Below are positions 17,136-26,798 of a DNA stretch of 64,000 nt, one piece after another. The translations under genes and the position numbers were made by a program. Origin of the DNA: Sphingomonas sp. M1-B02 (GTDB lineage Bacteria; Pseudomonadota; Alphaproteobacteria; Sphingomonadales; Sphingomonadaceae); NCBI RefSeq assembly GCF_026167525.1, contig NZ_CP110679.1:310001-374000 (forward strand), given 5' to 3'. Positions within the stretch are counted from its first letter, which is position 1. Each line of letters begins with the position of its first letter. Below the pieces are notes generated by a model. The model was not told the origin of the DNA. It saw only the letters and a program-made list of their open reading frames with translations, and did not search any database.

Positions 17136-17378
17136 TTGGAAAATGGGGTGGAAACTGCAGGCGGCGTCGCCGAGACCGATTTGCAGGCCCTTCGTTCGCG
17201 AGTGCTGGCATGCCAAGAGCGTGATGCTGGCGTGACGCATAAGTGGCTAGCCGATGCCGCTAAGATACAGGGCGGGACGCTGTCGAAGTTCCTGCACCGC
17301 GGACGGGGGCTGGCTCGCTCCCAGTTCATATATCTGCAGCTCGCGCTTTGTCGTGTGCAAGCGAGGGCGGCGGCGTGA
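17136..17378 (+). CDS. Small candidate HTH-like DNA-binding protein
   Basis: This is a candidate 80-residue protein starting at a TTG that follows a purine-rich ribosome-binding stretch (GAGGAGGGCAGGGAG). A GTG 12 bases later is an alternative start. The core LRSRVLACQERDAGVTHKWL, then ADAAKIQGGTLSKFLHRGRG, has the helix spacing of lambda-repressor or phage-regulator-like helix-turn-helix domains: an amphipathic helix, a T-H-K-W-L-A-D-A-A helix, a G turn and a basic recognition-like helix. It lacks a clear partner domain. Inverted repeats lie immediately upstream and downstream. The region beyond is decayed mobile DNA, so this may be a surviving regulator of that element. Unknown function; that it is a real gene is moderately likely. 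Confidence 0.5.
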   Translation: MENGVETAGGVAETDLQALRSRVLACQERDAGVTHKWLADAAKIQGGTLSKFLHRGRGLARSQFIYLQLALCRVQARAAA

Positions 17379-17728
17379 CGGGCGTAACGCGATGTCACGC
17401 GCGACGTCACGTGACAGTCATGACCCCGCAGCGGTGTCGGGGGTGCGTAGTGCAATTGCGGGGACGCATCGATGTCCATGAAACTTGCTAACGATCATGG
17501 CCATAGCTGCGGCCAAAAGCGGGTCGCGTTTTGCTTGTTTGGGCTGCGCACACGAAACCGTGCCGAACGCCGCGGCTCAACAAGCTGGTGCACAACAAGC
17601 AAGGGCTGGCGCAAAACGCGGGCGGATGTCGCGAGCCGGACCAGGCCAGCAGTCCCACACTACAAAATGTTAATCAGAGCGCCGATAAGGACTTAGGCCT
17701 GCGGCTTAATAATTCACGGGGGCGGAAA
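17379..17728. other. 350-bp gap with inverted repeat, no clear gene
   Basis: Short open frames here look random. The only structured element is an inverted repeat TGTCACG (17393-17399) and CGTGACA (17410-17416), embedded in several further CGTGACG/CGTCACG-like words. It begins 15 bases after the small HTH-like gene and could be an operator. The base composition becomes less GC-rich toward the right, unlike the chromosomal genes around it. Confidence 0.4.
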
Positions 17729-19922
17729 ATGGCGGTCGCAGTTGGTCAGCCGGCGTTTAATGAGAATTACGCGGGGCTGTTTGAAACCGAATCTATGAAC
17801 CCCTTCCGGTAGAACTCGGGCGCACCGTTGGGCACTCCAATTACGCTATCGTATCGCTTCTCCGAGACGTTGCCAGACTACGATACGCACATGACCGGTT
17901 CGGTCGCCACTTATATGCCGGTGCCAGACCAGCTGCGAGCAATCGCTCGAAGCGCATTCAGCACGGTAAGCGCCGTCACCAATGTAACATTCGTGGAAGC
18001 TCCCGCGTCCAGCGGCTACCGAGACGTAGACATTGTGATAAACGGTACCACAATCTCCGGTGGTGGTGCTGCCTTCTTCCCGACTAGGCAGGGTTACGCC
18101 CTGTTTCCCAGCACAGGTGACATTTATCTGGGCGCGAACACTGTGCAGCAGAATGGGGGCATCAGCAAGTCGACCTACGATGTGGTGGGGAATGGGAGCT
18201 TGGCCGGATTCTACGAGACTTTTCTGCATGAGCTTGGTCACGCCTTAGGCCTGTTTCATCCGATGAACTATTCGGACGCCACGGGAGCCTATAATCCGAA
18301 TACCAGTCGCAATCAATCCAGAGATGCGGAACACGCTTTATATGGTGATGGCTTACGACAACGCTCCAGAGGCCAACGGTGCACAGTGGGACAGGCCCCA
18401 ATGCCGCTCGATATTCTCGCGCTCCAGAAGCTATACGGCATCAATCAGACAGCGAGCGCTGGCGATGATACCTGCACGATCCCGGCCCTCAACCCAGGGC
18501 TTCGTACAATCTGGGACTTCGGCGGTACCGACACCCTTGACCTTTCAAACATGAAGGTCGCCGCACGCCTCGACCTTCGCATCGGCGGAGTGTCGGACAT
18601 AGGGAAGATTTAAATTATATCCCAGTGGTCGGGAAACTCGACTGCCTCGAAGTCTAATGTGATCATCGGCCAAACACCGTCATAGGATTGTAGGATCACA
18701 CTACGCAGACGCGATCGTTGCAAACGATGCTAGCAATACGATTGTGGGCAATGGAGGCTCGGACAACCTCTCGGGGTTAGGGGGGAACGACACCTATGTT
18801 GTCAGTACAATGGACACAGTCGTTATGGAGAGCGTCGGGGAAGGCATCGGCACCGTGATCGTCCAAGCTTAAGGCTTCAATTGGGTTATGACCGGAAACG
18901 CGCACGTCGAGACCGTCTCGGCCGAGGCAGGTAGGGCGGCGATCAACAGTACCGGCAACTATCTTTCGCAGACAATCAACGGCAACGATGGTGCGAACAT
19001 CCCGTCGAGCGGCAGTCCAGACTCGCACGATACGCTCAAGGGCGGGCTGGGTGACGACACGTACCGCGTGTTCGCGAGCGGGGACGTAATCAACGACACT
19101 GGCGGCAACGACATCGTCTACACCAGCGGCACGAGCTATTTCCTTTATTCGACCGCCGCGGTGGAGACGCTTTCGACATCGCTGCATGGCGGAACCGAGA
19201 GTTTCTACCTGATCGGGAACGGCGCGTCGCACCTGATCATCGGCAGTTATGGCGACAACATAGTCAATAGCCGATCGGGCAATGGCGAAGGCAATGCTGA
19301 CACGATCATCGGCCTCTATGGCAACGACACGTTCGCGGTGTTCCTGCAAGGTGACGTGGTACGCGAAGCGGTCGGGCAGGGATTTGATACCGTCGTCGCC
19401 AACACGAATTATCAGCTTCGCGACGGGACCGACATCGAGAACCTGACCGTGGCGGACCAGACGTCCACCGATGCGGGACAGCAGTTCACGCTGCGCGGAA
19501 ACGCATTTGCGCAGACGTTGGTCGGCAACGATACCGCGAATGTCCTCGATGGGCGGGGCGGCGACGATCTTCTGATCGGGCGCGGGGGCAGCGACACCTT
19601 CGCGTTCACGACTGCGCTGGTCGCCGGCAATGTCGATAGAATCCAGGACTTCGCGGCAGGTGACAAGATCGGGCTCGCCTTAGATGCATTCGCGGGAGTG
19701 ACCGGCGGCGGGATCCTGGCGGATGAGCCCGTCGCCGGTGCCGCGGCGGCGGATGGCGACGATCGGCTGGTCTATGGCCAAGCTACGGGGCGGCTATGGT
19801 ATGACGCCGATGGAAATGACGCGGGGGCGGCGATGCTGTTTGCTACCCTGGCGGCAGGGACCCCGCTTCGTGCGGGGGACTTTGTGATTGTCGCGCCGGT
19901 GGCGAGCTTGCCAAGCATTTAA
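17729..19922 (+). pseudogene. Decayed serralysin-like (M10) RTX metalloprotease
   Basis: This is a broken gene for a secreted calcium-binding zinc protease. A plausible start at 17729 follows GGGGGCGG. The first frame reaches TAG at 17810-17812 and continues in the same frame into the protease domain with the zinc site HELGHALGLFHP (around 18230-18265). The Met-turn (LYMVMAYDN, near 18339-18365) is in another frame, so one base was gained before it and one lost near 18390, after which the original frame resumes with PMPLDILALQKLYGIN. Further stops occur at 18611, near 18683 and near 18870. The C-terminal part (18888-19922) keeps RTX-like calcium repeats (NTIVGNGGSDNLSGLGGND, LDGRGGDDLLIGRGGSDTF) and a final M10 C-terminal domain. 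With no intact frame and an interrupted active site, it is very unlikely to be functional. Confidence 0.88.
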
Positions 19923-20885
19923 GCTGGAGGGCGTTCGCAGGCACGCGACCTTGAGTTATGTCAGCCATTAGAAGGGGTGCCCAAGCTGAAGCCTAAGCGC
20001 CTTGGAGGCTGTCCTTGTCTGCCCGGTCAGGTGGTGCGGGTGGTAGCTTCCTCGATCATGCGGCGGCTGAACCTGACCGAGCGCGGCCTTCGCGACTTCC
20101 GCGCCGAACGACGTCGTCGGGCCGATCCACCCCAAACATGCGGGCGATCAAAGCCGAGGAATGGGACACCTGGTTCGACGGAACCACCGAGGAGGTGAAG
20201 GTGCTGGTGCGGCCCTATGATGGGCCGATGGACGTGCAATTACGACGCCGTGCCTCTTCTCACATAAATCAGCTATGCCAGGCGATCGACTAAGCGCAGC
20301 GCGCCTACAACAGGCTATTGACCAAGGCCTCACTATCGCTGTCTTTGCTACTTTGTATTACAGCGACCTTCTGTCCGATGACTGCCATATTGAGGCAGGT
20401 CGCCTTCCGAATGGAGGAGATGGCGCCTTTAGATCAGTGGATGCATACGCCTTTGCGCGAAATTCTTCCCCAAGAAGCCGAACTATACTTCAAGATGGGC
20501 AATCACGGGCCTTGGGCCAAGACCACCTAGCACCATTCGGCACGTCCATTTCCCGCCTAACGCCTCCCGCCCAGCAAACCGCCTTTGAGCAATAGCTAAC
20601 TGACATCCCAGCAATATGAGGGATTCGAGAAACTGGTCGGCGATTTTATGCGCACCACCCTTACAGAGTTCATCAGCTAGGCCGACTGGAATGCGATGAC
20701 CGAAGAAGAACGTCGGGACGACGCGCAAAAGCTGATCGCGTAGGCATCTGCCGGCTGGGCGATGCTTAGAAAGCCGCCGGCGAAAACCTCGAGATTGATC
20801 CCGCGGATTACGTGACGATTAAGTGAGCCGGAAACAGTCGAATTTCAGACCGTTCTATATGGGCGTTAAGTCATTGGTTTAGTGG
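19923..20885. other. Phage-like gene debris next to tRNA-Lys
   Basis: No intact gene is visible in this 960-bp stretch. On the plus strand, codons from 20139 read MRAIKAEEWDTWFDGTTEEV followed by KVLVRPYDG. This resembles the start of small phage tail-assembly or packaging proteins, then runs into a stop near 20291. A second piece at about 20418-20530 (EMAPLDQWMHTPLREILPQE) and a third at about 20607-20810 are also protein-like. The third (QQYEGFEKLVGDFMRTTLTE, then ADWNAMTEEERRDDAQKL) is cut by two TAG codons. They look like remnants of a prophage or related element. The assignment to phage is tentative. Confidence 0.45.
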
Positions 20886-20961
<76 letters not shown>

Positions 20962-21066
20962 ATTCCGGGGCTGGCTTGGCGCATATGGAGGATGCGCCGC
21001 CGCGTTTGGAGGGGGGCGGTTAGCAAAGCTTTGGCGGCTTGCAAACCCTAAAATGATGTCGGCGCA

Positions 21067-22185
21067 TCACCAGCGCGCGACGCGGCGGCTTTCGCGGTCG
21101 ATCGAGAGCAGAATGCCGAAGCAGATCATCAGCGTCATCACCGCGGTGCCGCCCCAGCTGATCAGCGGCAGCGGAATGCCTACTACCGGCGCCAGACCCA
21201 TCACCATCGCCATGTTGATCGCGCTGTAGAAGAAGATCGTCGCCGAGAGGCCCGCGGCAGTCAGCCGGCCGAAGCGGCTCTTGGCGCGCATGCTCACGCT
21301 GATCGCCCAGCCGATCAGGCAACCGAAGGCGATGATCAGGAGCACGCCGCCGACCAGGCCCCATTCCTCCATCATCGTCGCCAGCGCGAAATCGGTATGA
21401 CCTTCGGGAAGATAATCGAGATGGCTCTGGGTGCCGTTGAGGAAGCCTTTCCCGAAGATGCCGCCCGATCCGATCGCTATCTTGGACTGGCTGATATGGT
21501 AGCCGGTGCCGAGCGGATCGCTCTCGGGGCTCAGGAAGGTGAGCACCCGCTTGCGCTGATAGTCGTGGAGCAGGAAGTTGACCGCGAGCGGCACTGCGAC
21601 CGCCATCGCCAATGCGCTGCCGATGAAGAGCCGGAGCGGGATGCCGGCGAGGAACATCACGCTGACCCCGCCGGCAGTGATCATGAGCGCGGTGCCGAGA
21701 TCGGGCTGCAGCATCACGAGCCCCGCAGGCACGCCGATCAGCGCGACCGCTGGCCAGATCGCGCCGAAGCGCCGAATTTCGCCGGCGGGCAGCATCTCGT
21801 AGAAGCGCGCCGTCGCCAGCACGATCATCGGCTTCATCAATTCGGACGGCTGGAGGCGGATGAAGCCGAGATCGAGCCAGCGCTGGCTTCCGCCCGCGAC
21901 CGCGCCCAGCGCCTCGACGCCGATCAGCATCAGCAGAATGAGGATATACATCGGGATGGCGGCAAGCGCCCAGAAGCCCTCCGGGACGCGCGACAGGACC
22001 AGCGCCATGCCGAGGAAAACCAGGAACCGTACGCCCTGAGGAACCGCCCAGGGATAAAGATTGCCCCCTGCCGCGGAGAAGAGGACGACCAGTCCGAAGC
22101 CGCCGATGGCGAGCACGAGCAGGATGACCTTCCAGGGAAGCTGGGCGAGCGGCCGGGGCACGATGCCGGGTCCAAGCGAACTCAT
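21067..22185 (-). CDS. rodA: Peptidoglycan glycosyltransferase RodA
   Basis: This is a SEDS-family lipid II polymerase of 372 residues with about ten membrane helices, working with PBP2 and MreB in lateral wall elongation. The start at 22185 overlaps the mrdA stop codon (ATGA). Family signatures are GGSQRWLDLGFIRLQPSELMKPMIV, GLVMLQPDLGTALMI with the catalytic-region aspartate, YHISQSKIAIGSGGIFGKGF, DYLPEGHTDFALATMMEEWG, and the C-terminal GIPLPLISWGGTAVMTLM. These are all well conserved and the length is normal. It is the last gene of the mreB-mreC-mreD-mrdA-rodA operon, and tRNA-Lys lies 105 bases downstream. Confidence 0.97.
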   Translation of the reverse strand: MSSLGPGIVPRPLAQLPWKVILLVLAIGGFGLVVLFSAAGGNLYPWAVPQGVRFLVFLGMALVLSRVPEGFWALAAIPMYILILLMLIGVEALGAVAGGSQRWLDLGFIRLQPSELMKPMIVLATARFYEMLPAGEIRRFGAIWPAVALIGVPAGLVMLQPDLGTALMITAGGVSVMFLAGIPLRLFIGSALAMAVAVPLAVNFLLHDYQRKRVLTFLSPESDPLGTGYHISQSKIAIGSGGIFGKGFLNGTQSHLDYLPEGHTDFALATMMEEWGLVGGVLLIIAFGCLIGWAISVSMRAKSRFGRLTAAGLSATIFFYSAINMAMVMGLAPVVGIPLPLISWGGTAVMTLMICFGILLSIDRESRRVARW

Positions 22186-24182
22186 GGCGTGACTTCCTCG
22201 GGGCTCGTATTGGCAGCGTCGCTGTCGATCGTGTTGGTCGTGGCGTTGGCCGCGGCCGACGCGATCGTGCTGGCGGCTTCTGCCGCGTCTTCCGGAACGG
22301 GCGGCGCGGGGGCGGCCTGTGCTGCCCGCCATGCGGCGGACTTGGTGGCCATCCGAGTCGCGATATCGCCGCCCCAGCCCGCCTCGAGCTCGCCCAGCCG
22401 GGTCATCGCCTGCTCTCGGTCGAACAGGAAGGTCAGCACATCCTTTGCGATCGGCGCCGCCGCACGCGCGCCGCCCATGCCGTGCTCGATCACGACCGAT
22501 GCAGCGTAGCGAGGATTGTCGACGGGCGCGAAGCAGATGAAGAGTCCGTGATCGCGATATTTCCAGTCGCCGCCCTGGCCGCGATTGCGATCCATGATGC
22601 GGCGCACCTGTGCGGTGCCGGTCTTGCCGCCCATGCGGACCCCGTCTAGCCGGAGCTTCGACGCGCCCGCGGTGCCATGGCCGTTGACCACCTCATCCAT
22701 TCCGGCGCGCACGATCGCAAGATGCTCGGCGGGGAAGGGCAGCGGCGGGAAGTTGCGCGGCGGGGCGTGAAGCAGCGAGGGATCGACGAGAAGACCAGAG
22801 GCGAGACGCGCGGCCGACAAAGCGAGCTGGAACGGGCTTACCAGCACATAGCCCTGGCCGATCGCCGCGTTGAGGGTGTCGGACTGAGTCCATTTCTGTT
22901 TGTAGCGGCGCAGCTTCCACGCCTCGTCGGGGATCGTGCCGTAGCGCTGCGAGGGCAAAGGGAGGGCATGCTCGGCACCGAATCCCAGCGCGCGCGCGGC
23001 AACTGCGATCCGATCGACGCCGATCTCACGACCGACCGTGTAGAAATAGGTGTTGCAGCTGCGCGCGATGGCGGTGTGCATCGTCATCGGCCCGTGCCGC
23101 CCCAGGCAGCCGAAACGGCGATTGCCGAGGGTGTAACCGCCATTGCAGTAAATCACGCGCTTCGGGTCCACGCCGGCTCCCAGCGCGGCGAGAGCGGTCG
23201 CGGGTTTGAAGGTCGAGCCGGGGGGATAGAGCCCCTGGAGCGTCTTGTTCATCAGCGGGATGTGATCGTCCTCCGACAGCATCCGCCATTCGCTGTTGCT
23301 GATCCCGTCCGAGAAAGCGTTCGGATCGTAGGCCGGCATCGAGACCATCGCGAGGATATGGCCGGTCATGCAGTCGAACACCGTAACGGAGCCCGATTCC
23401 TCGCCCATCCGTCGCGCCGCATAGTCCTGAAGCCCCGCGTCGATCGTGAGCTTGATCGTCTCGCCCGGCACGTCGGCGCGGGTCTCGAGTTCACGCACCA
23501 GCTTGCCGCGCGCGGTAACTTCGACCCGCTTGGCGCCAGGGGCACCGCGAAGCCGCTTTTCGAGCGATTTCTCAAGCCCCTCCTTGCCCAGCTTGAAGCC
23601 GGGCGCGAGCAGCAACGGGTCTTTCTCCTTGCGATACTGCTCGGCCGAGGCGGCACCGACATAGCCGACCAGATGGCCCACCGCAGCGCCCAGCGGATAG
23701 TTGCGGGCGAAGCCGCGGGTGGGCGCCACGCCGGTCAGCTCGGGCAGGCGCACGCTGACCGCGGCAAAGCGTTCCCAATCGAGATTTTCGAGGACCGGAA
23801 CCGGCTGGAAGCCGGCGGCGCGCTTCAGATCGGTGCGGATCCGCGCCATGTCTTCGGGCGTGAGCTTCAGGATCGGCTGGAGCCCGGCGACAGTCGCCTC
23901 CTTGTTCTGGATCCGGTCGGGGATCAGATCGACGCGAAAGTCGGTCCGATTGTTGGCGATCGGCTTGCCATTTCGATCGACCAGCCAGCCGCGGCGGGGC
24001 GGCGTCAGCGTCAGATTCACGCGATTGCTCTCGGCCATCAGCCGATAGCGCTCATTCTCGAACACCGCGAGCCACGTCATCCGTCCGGCGAGAATAACCC
24101 CCACCGCGGCCTGCGCTCCGCCGAGCAACAGCGCCCTTCTCGAGAAACTATAGGCCTGCGCCGCTTCGGTTACGCGCAGCAT
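22182..24182 (-). CDS. mrdA: Penicillin-binding protein 2 (peptidoglycan D,D-transpeptidase)
   Basis: This is a 666-residue class B PBP cross-linking elongation-specific peptidoglycan. It has an N-terminal membrane anchor (residues 15-40), the pedestal domain with NRTDFRVDLIPDRI, and a transpeptidase domain. The catalytic motifs are SxxK at S323-K326 in PGSTFKP, SxN at 375-377 (SCN), and KTG at 520-522. The C-terminus carries an alanine/threonine-rich low-complexity tail of about 40 residues, which is common in alphaproteobacteria and probably disordered. It overlaps rodA by 4 bases, and the mreD stop codon lies just upstream with a one-base gap. This order is the classical rod-shape operon. 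Confidence 0.97.
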   Translation of the reverse strand: MLRVTEAAQAYSFSRRALLLGGAQAAVGVILAGRMTWLAVFENERYRLMAESNRVNLTLTPPRRGWLVDRNGKPIANNRTDFRVDLIPDRIQNKEATVAGLQPILKLTPEDMARIRTDLKRAAGFQPVPVLENLDWERFAAVSVRLPELTGVAPTRGFARNYPLGAAVGHLVGYVGAASAEQYRKEKDPLLLAPGFKLGKEGLEKSLEKRLRGAPGAKRVEVTARGKLVRELETRADVPGETIKLTIDAGLQDYAARRMGEESGSVTVFDCMTGHILAMVSMPAYDPNAFSDGISNSEWRMLSEDDHIPLMNKTLQGLYPPGSTFKPATALAALGAGVDPKRVIYCNGGYTLGNRRFGCLGRHGPMTMHTAIARSCNTYFYTVGREIGVDRIAVAARALGFGAEHALPLPSQRYGTIPDEAWKLRRYKQKWTQSDTLNAAIGQGYVLVSPFQLALSAARLASGLLVDPSLLHAPPRNFPPLPFPAEHLAIVRAGMDEVVNGHGTAGASKLRLDGVRMGGKTGTAQVRRIMDRNRGQGGDWKYRDHGLFICFAPVDNPRYAASVVIEHGMGGARAAAPIAKDVLTFLFDREQAMTRLGELEAGWGGDIATRMATKSAAWRAAQAAPAPPVPEDAAEAASTIASAAANATTNTIDSDAANTSPEEVTP

Positions 24183-24183
24183 C

Positions 24184-24696
24184 TCAGATCTTCTTCACGT
24201 CGCGGTCGAGCCACGCGCAGAAACGATAGATGAGCGGAAACAGCGCCGCGGAGATCAATATCTGTAGAAGCAAAGCCGTATCGACATGTGCACTGAAGGG
24301 GGTGGCGACAAGGCGTCCGGCAATCAGGCAGAAGCCGATGGCACCTGCCGCGATCAGCCAGTCCTGCCAGAAATCGCGCCAGACGAGGCGGGTATCGAGT
24401 ATGTCGATCGCGAGAATGCACAGGCTCCACAGCAGCATCGCACTGCCAATCGGCTGTCCGCTGACCATATCGTCGAAAAGGCCGAGGGGAACGGGCGCCC
24501 AGACCCGCATCGAATCGCCGCGTGTCATCCGCCAGCCGAGCAGGATCATCAGGCCGAAGGGCGGCAGGAAGGGGACCGATGCAATGACCGGCACCAGCGT
24601 CGTCAGCGAACCGATCACGACCGAAAGCGGCGCGAGCCACACTGCGCGCGGCGGCTTTTCGTTCTGGCCGAAAGGGATGAACTCGGCCGGGCTCAC
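24184..24696 (-). CDS. mreD: Rod shape-determining protein MreD
   Basis: This 170-residue integral membrane protein has five or six predicted helices and is a partner of MreC in the elongasome. MreD sequences are poorly conserved. The call rests on the size, the helix pattern (LAPLSVVIGSLTTLVPVIASV, PPFGLMILLGWRM, APVPLGLFDDMVSGQPIGSAMLLW), the typical glycine- and proline-rich GLFDDMVSGQPIG segment, and its position between mreC and mrdA. The start overlaps the mreC stop by 4 bases, indicating coupling. A longer overlapping frame on the same strand is only a shadow. Confidence 0.92.
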   Translation of the reverse strand: MSPAEFIPFGQNEKPPRAVWLAPLSVVIGSLTTLVPVIASVPFLPPFGLMILLGWRMTRGDSMRVWAPVPLGLFDDMVSGQPIGSAMLLWSLCILAIDILDTRLVWRDFWQDWLIAAGAIGFCLIAGRLVATPFSAHVDTALLLQILISAALFPLIYRFCAWLDRDVKKI

Positions 24697-25592
24697 GGCG
24701 CGGCCGCGGGAGCGCCGGGGGCGGGAGAAGGGCTGGGAGCGGTGACCGGATCAGGAAGGAAGGCGCGCTGCACCAGGGCGAAGTCGAGCGCATCGGGGTT
24801 TGCGCTTGGCACCGCGATGGCGACGTCGCCGGTAGTGCGGACCACCCGCGCAACGGGGATGTCTGGAGAGAAGATACCACCGGTGCCAGAGGTAACGAAG
24901 GAATCGCCGGGCTTGAACCCCTGCGCCGCCACGCTCGCCGAGCGGATGTCGATCAGACCGTCACCACGGCCAGAGGCGATCGCGGGCAGGCCGTCACTGG
25001 TGCGGCGGACGGGAACGATGCTCTCTGCATCGACGATCAGCAGCACGCGCGCGGTGTTCGGGCTCGTCTCCACCACCTGGCCGATGAGCCCCGCGGCTTC
25101 GCGCACCGGCTGGCCGCGCTGCACGCCCTGCCACGCGCCGGCATTGAGGGTCGCATAGCGGCGCGTGCTCGAGGATGAGCTGTTCACCAGCCGCGCAATG
25201 ACGACGCGTTCCGGCGCGACCTCGCGAAGCTGCAGCAAGGCACGCAGGCGGCGATTTTCCTGGTCCAGGGTTCGGGCGCGGGTGACGACCCGCGCATCGT
25301 CGGCGACCTGCTTCTTGAGCCGTGCATTCTCGCCGCGCACGGCGAAATAGCTGCCGATCCCCTCGGGTACGCCGGAGACACTGCGACGCACCCATGCAAG
25401 GCTCGATGCGATCGGAGTAGTGATTTCCGAGATGGCGCCGCGAACGGTCGAGAAAGCGGAGGGGTTGAAGGTAGACAGCAGCAGAAGGCCCGCACCGATC
25501 AATGCACCGCCGATCGCGCCGACATAACCGATGAAGAGCCCGTATTGCGCCCGCCGCGAAAATCCCGGGCGCCGGTTTCGTGGCGGCGCCAT
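24693..25592 (-). CDS. mreC: Rod shape-determining protein MreC
   Basis: This 299-residue bitopic scaffold protein has a cytoplasmic N-terminus, a membrane helix (YGLFIGYVGAIGGALIGAGLLLL, residues 13-36), a coiled coil (ENARLKKQVADDARVV to ENRRLRALLQL) and a periplasmic pair of beta-barrel domains with RRYATLNAGAWQGVQRGQPV and GDSFVTSGTGGIFSPDIPVARV. These match MreC closely. The C-terminal tail is proline/alanine-rich. The start lies 16 bases after the mreB stop, and the stop overlaps mreD. It organises PBP2 and RodA along MreB filaments. Confidence 0.95.
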   Translation of the reverse strand: MAPPRNRRPGFSRRAQYGLFIGYVGAIGGALIGAGLLLLSTFNPSAFSTVRGAISEITTPIASSLAWVRRSVSGVPEGIGSYFAVRGENARLKKQVADDARVVTRARTLDQENRRLRALLQLREVAPERVVIARLVNSSSSSTRRYATLNAGAWQGVQRGQPVREAAGLIGQVVETSPNTARVLLIVDAESIVPVRRTSDGLPAIASGRGDGLIDIRSASVAAQGFKPGDSFVTSGTGGIFSPDIPVARVVRTTGDVAIAVPSANPDALDFALVQRAFLPDPVTAPSPSPAPGAPAAAP

Positions 25593-25608
25593 GTCCCCCC
25601 GCCTTTCT

Positions 25609-26652
<1,044 letters not shown>

Positions 26653-26798
26653 TTAATCCGTCCTGCCGCGCGTCGCCCCGAGACGCGGCTGTTCGCACAA
26701 AATTTTTGCCCTGACCCTTCCGGGACGGATGAGAAATCCACCTCGGTGCCATCGGATGCGGGTCGCGGGATGCCGCCGATTGGGCTACGGCGTCTGCC

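Noticed and set aside
17729..20760. Recoded stop codons (amber readthrough) as an explanation for the interrupted frames
   Set aside because: The interruptions are a mix of TAG and TAA together with one-base frame changes, and composition is aberrant. Simple gene decay explains them better.
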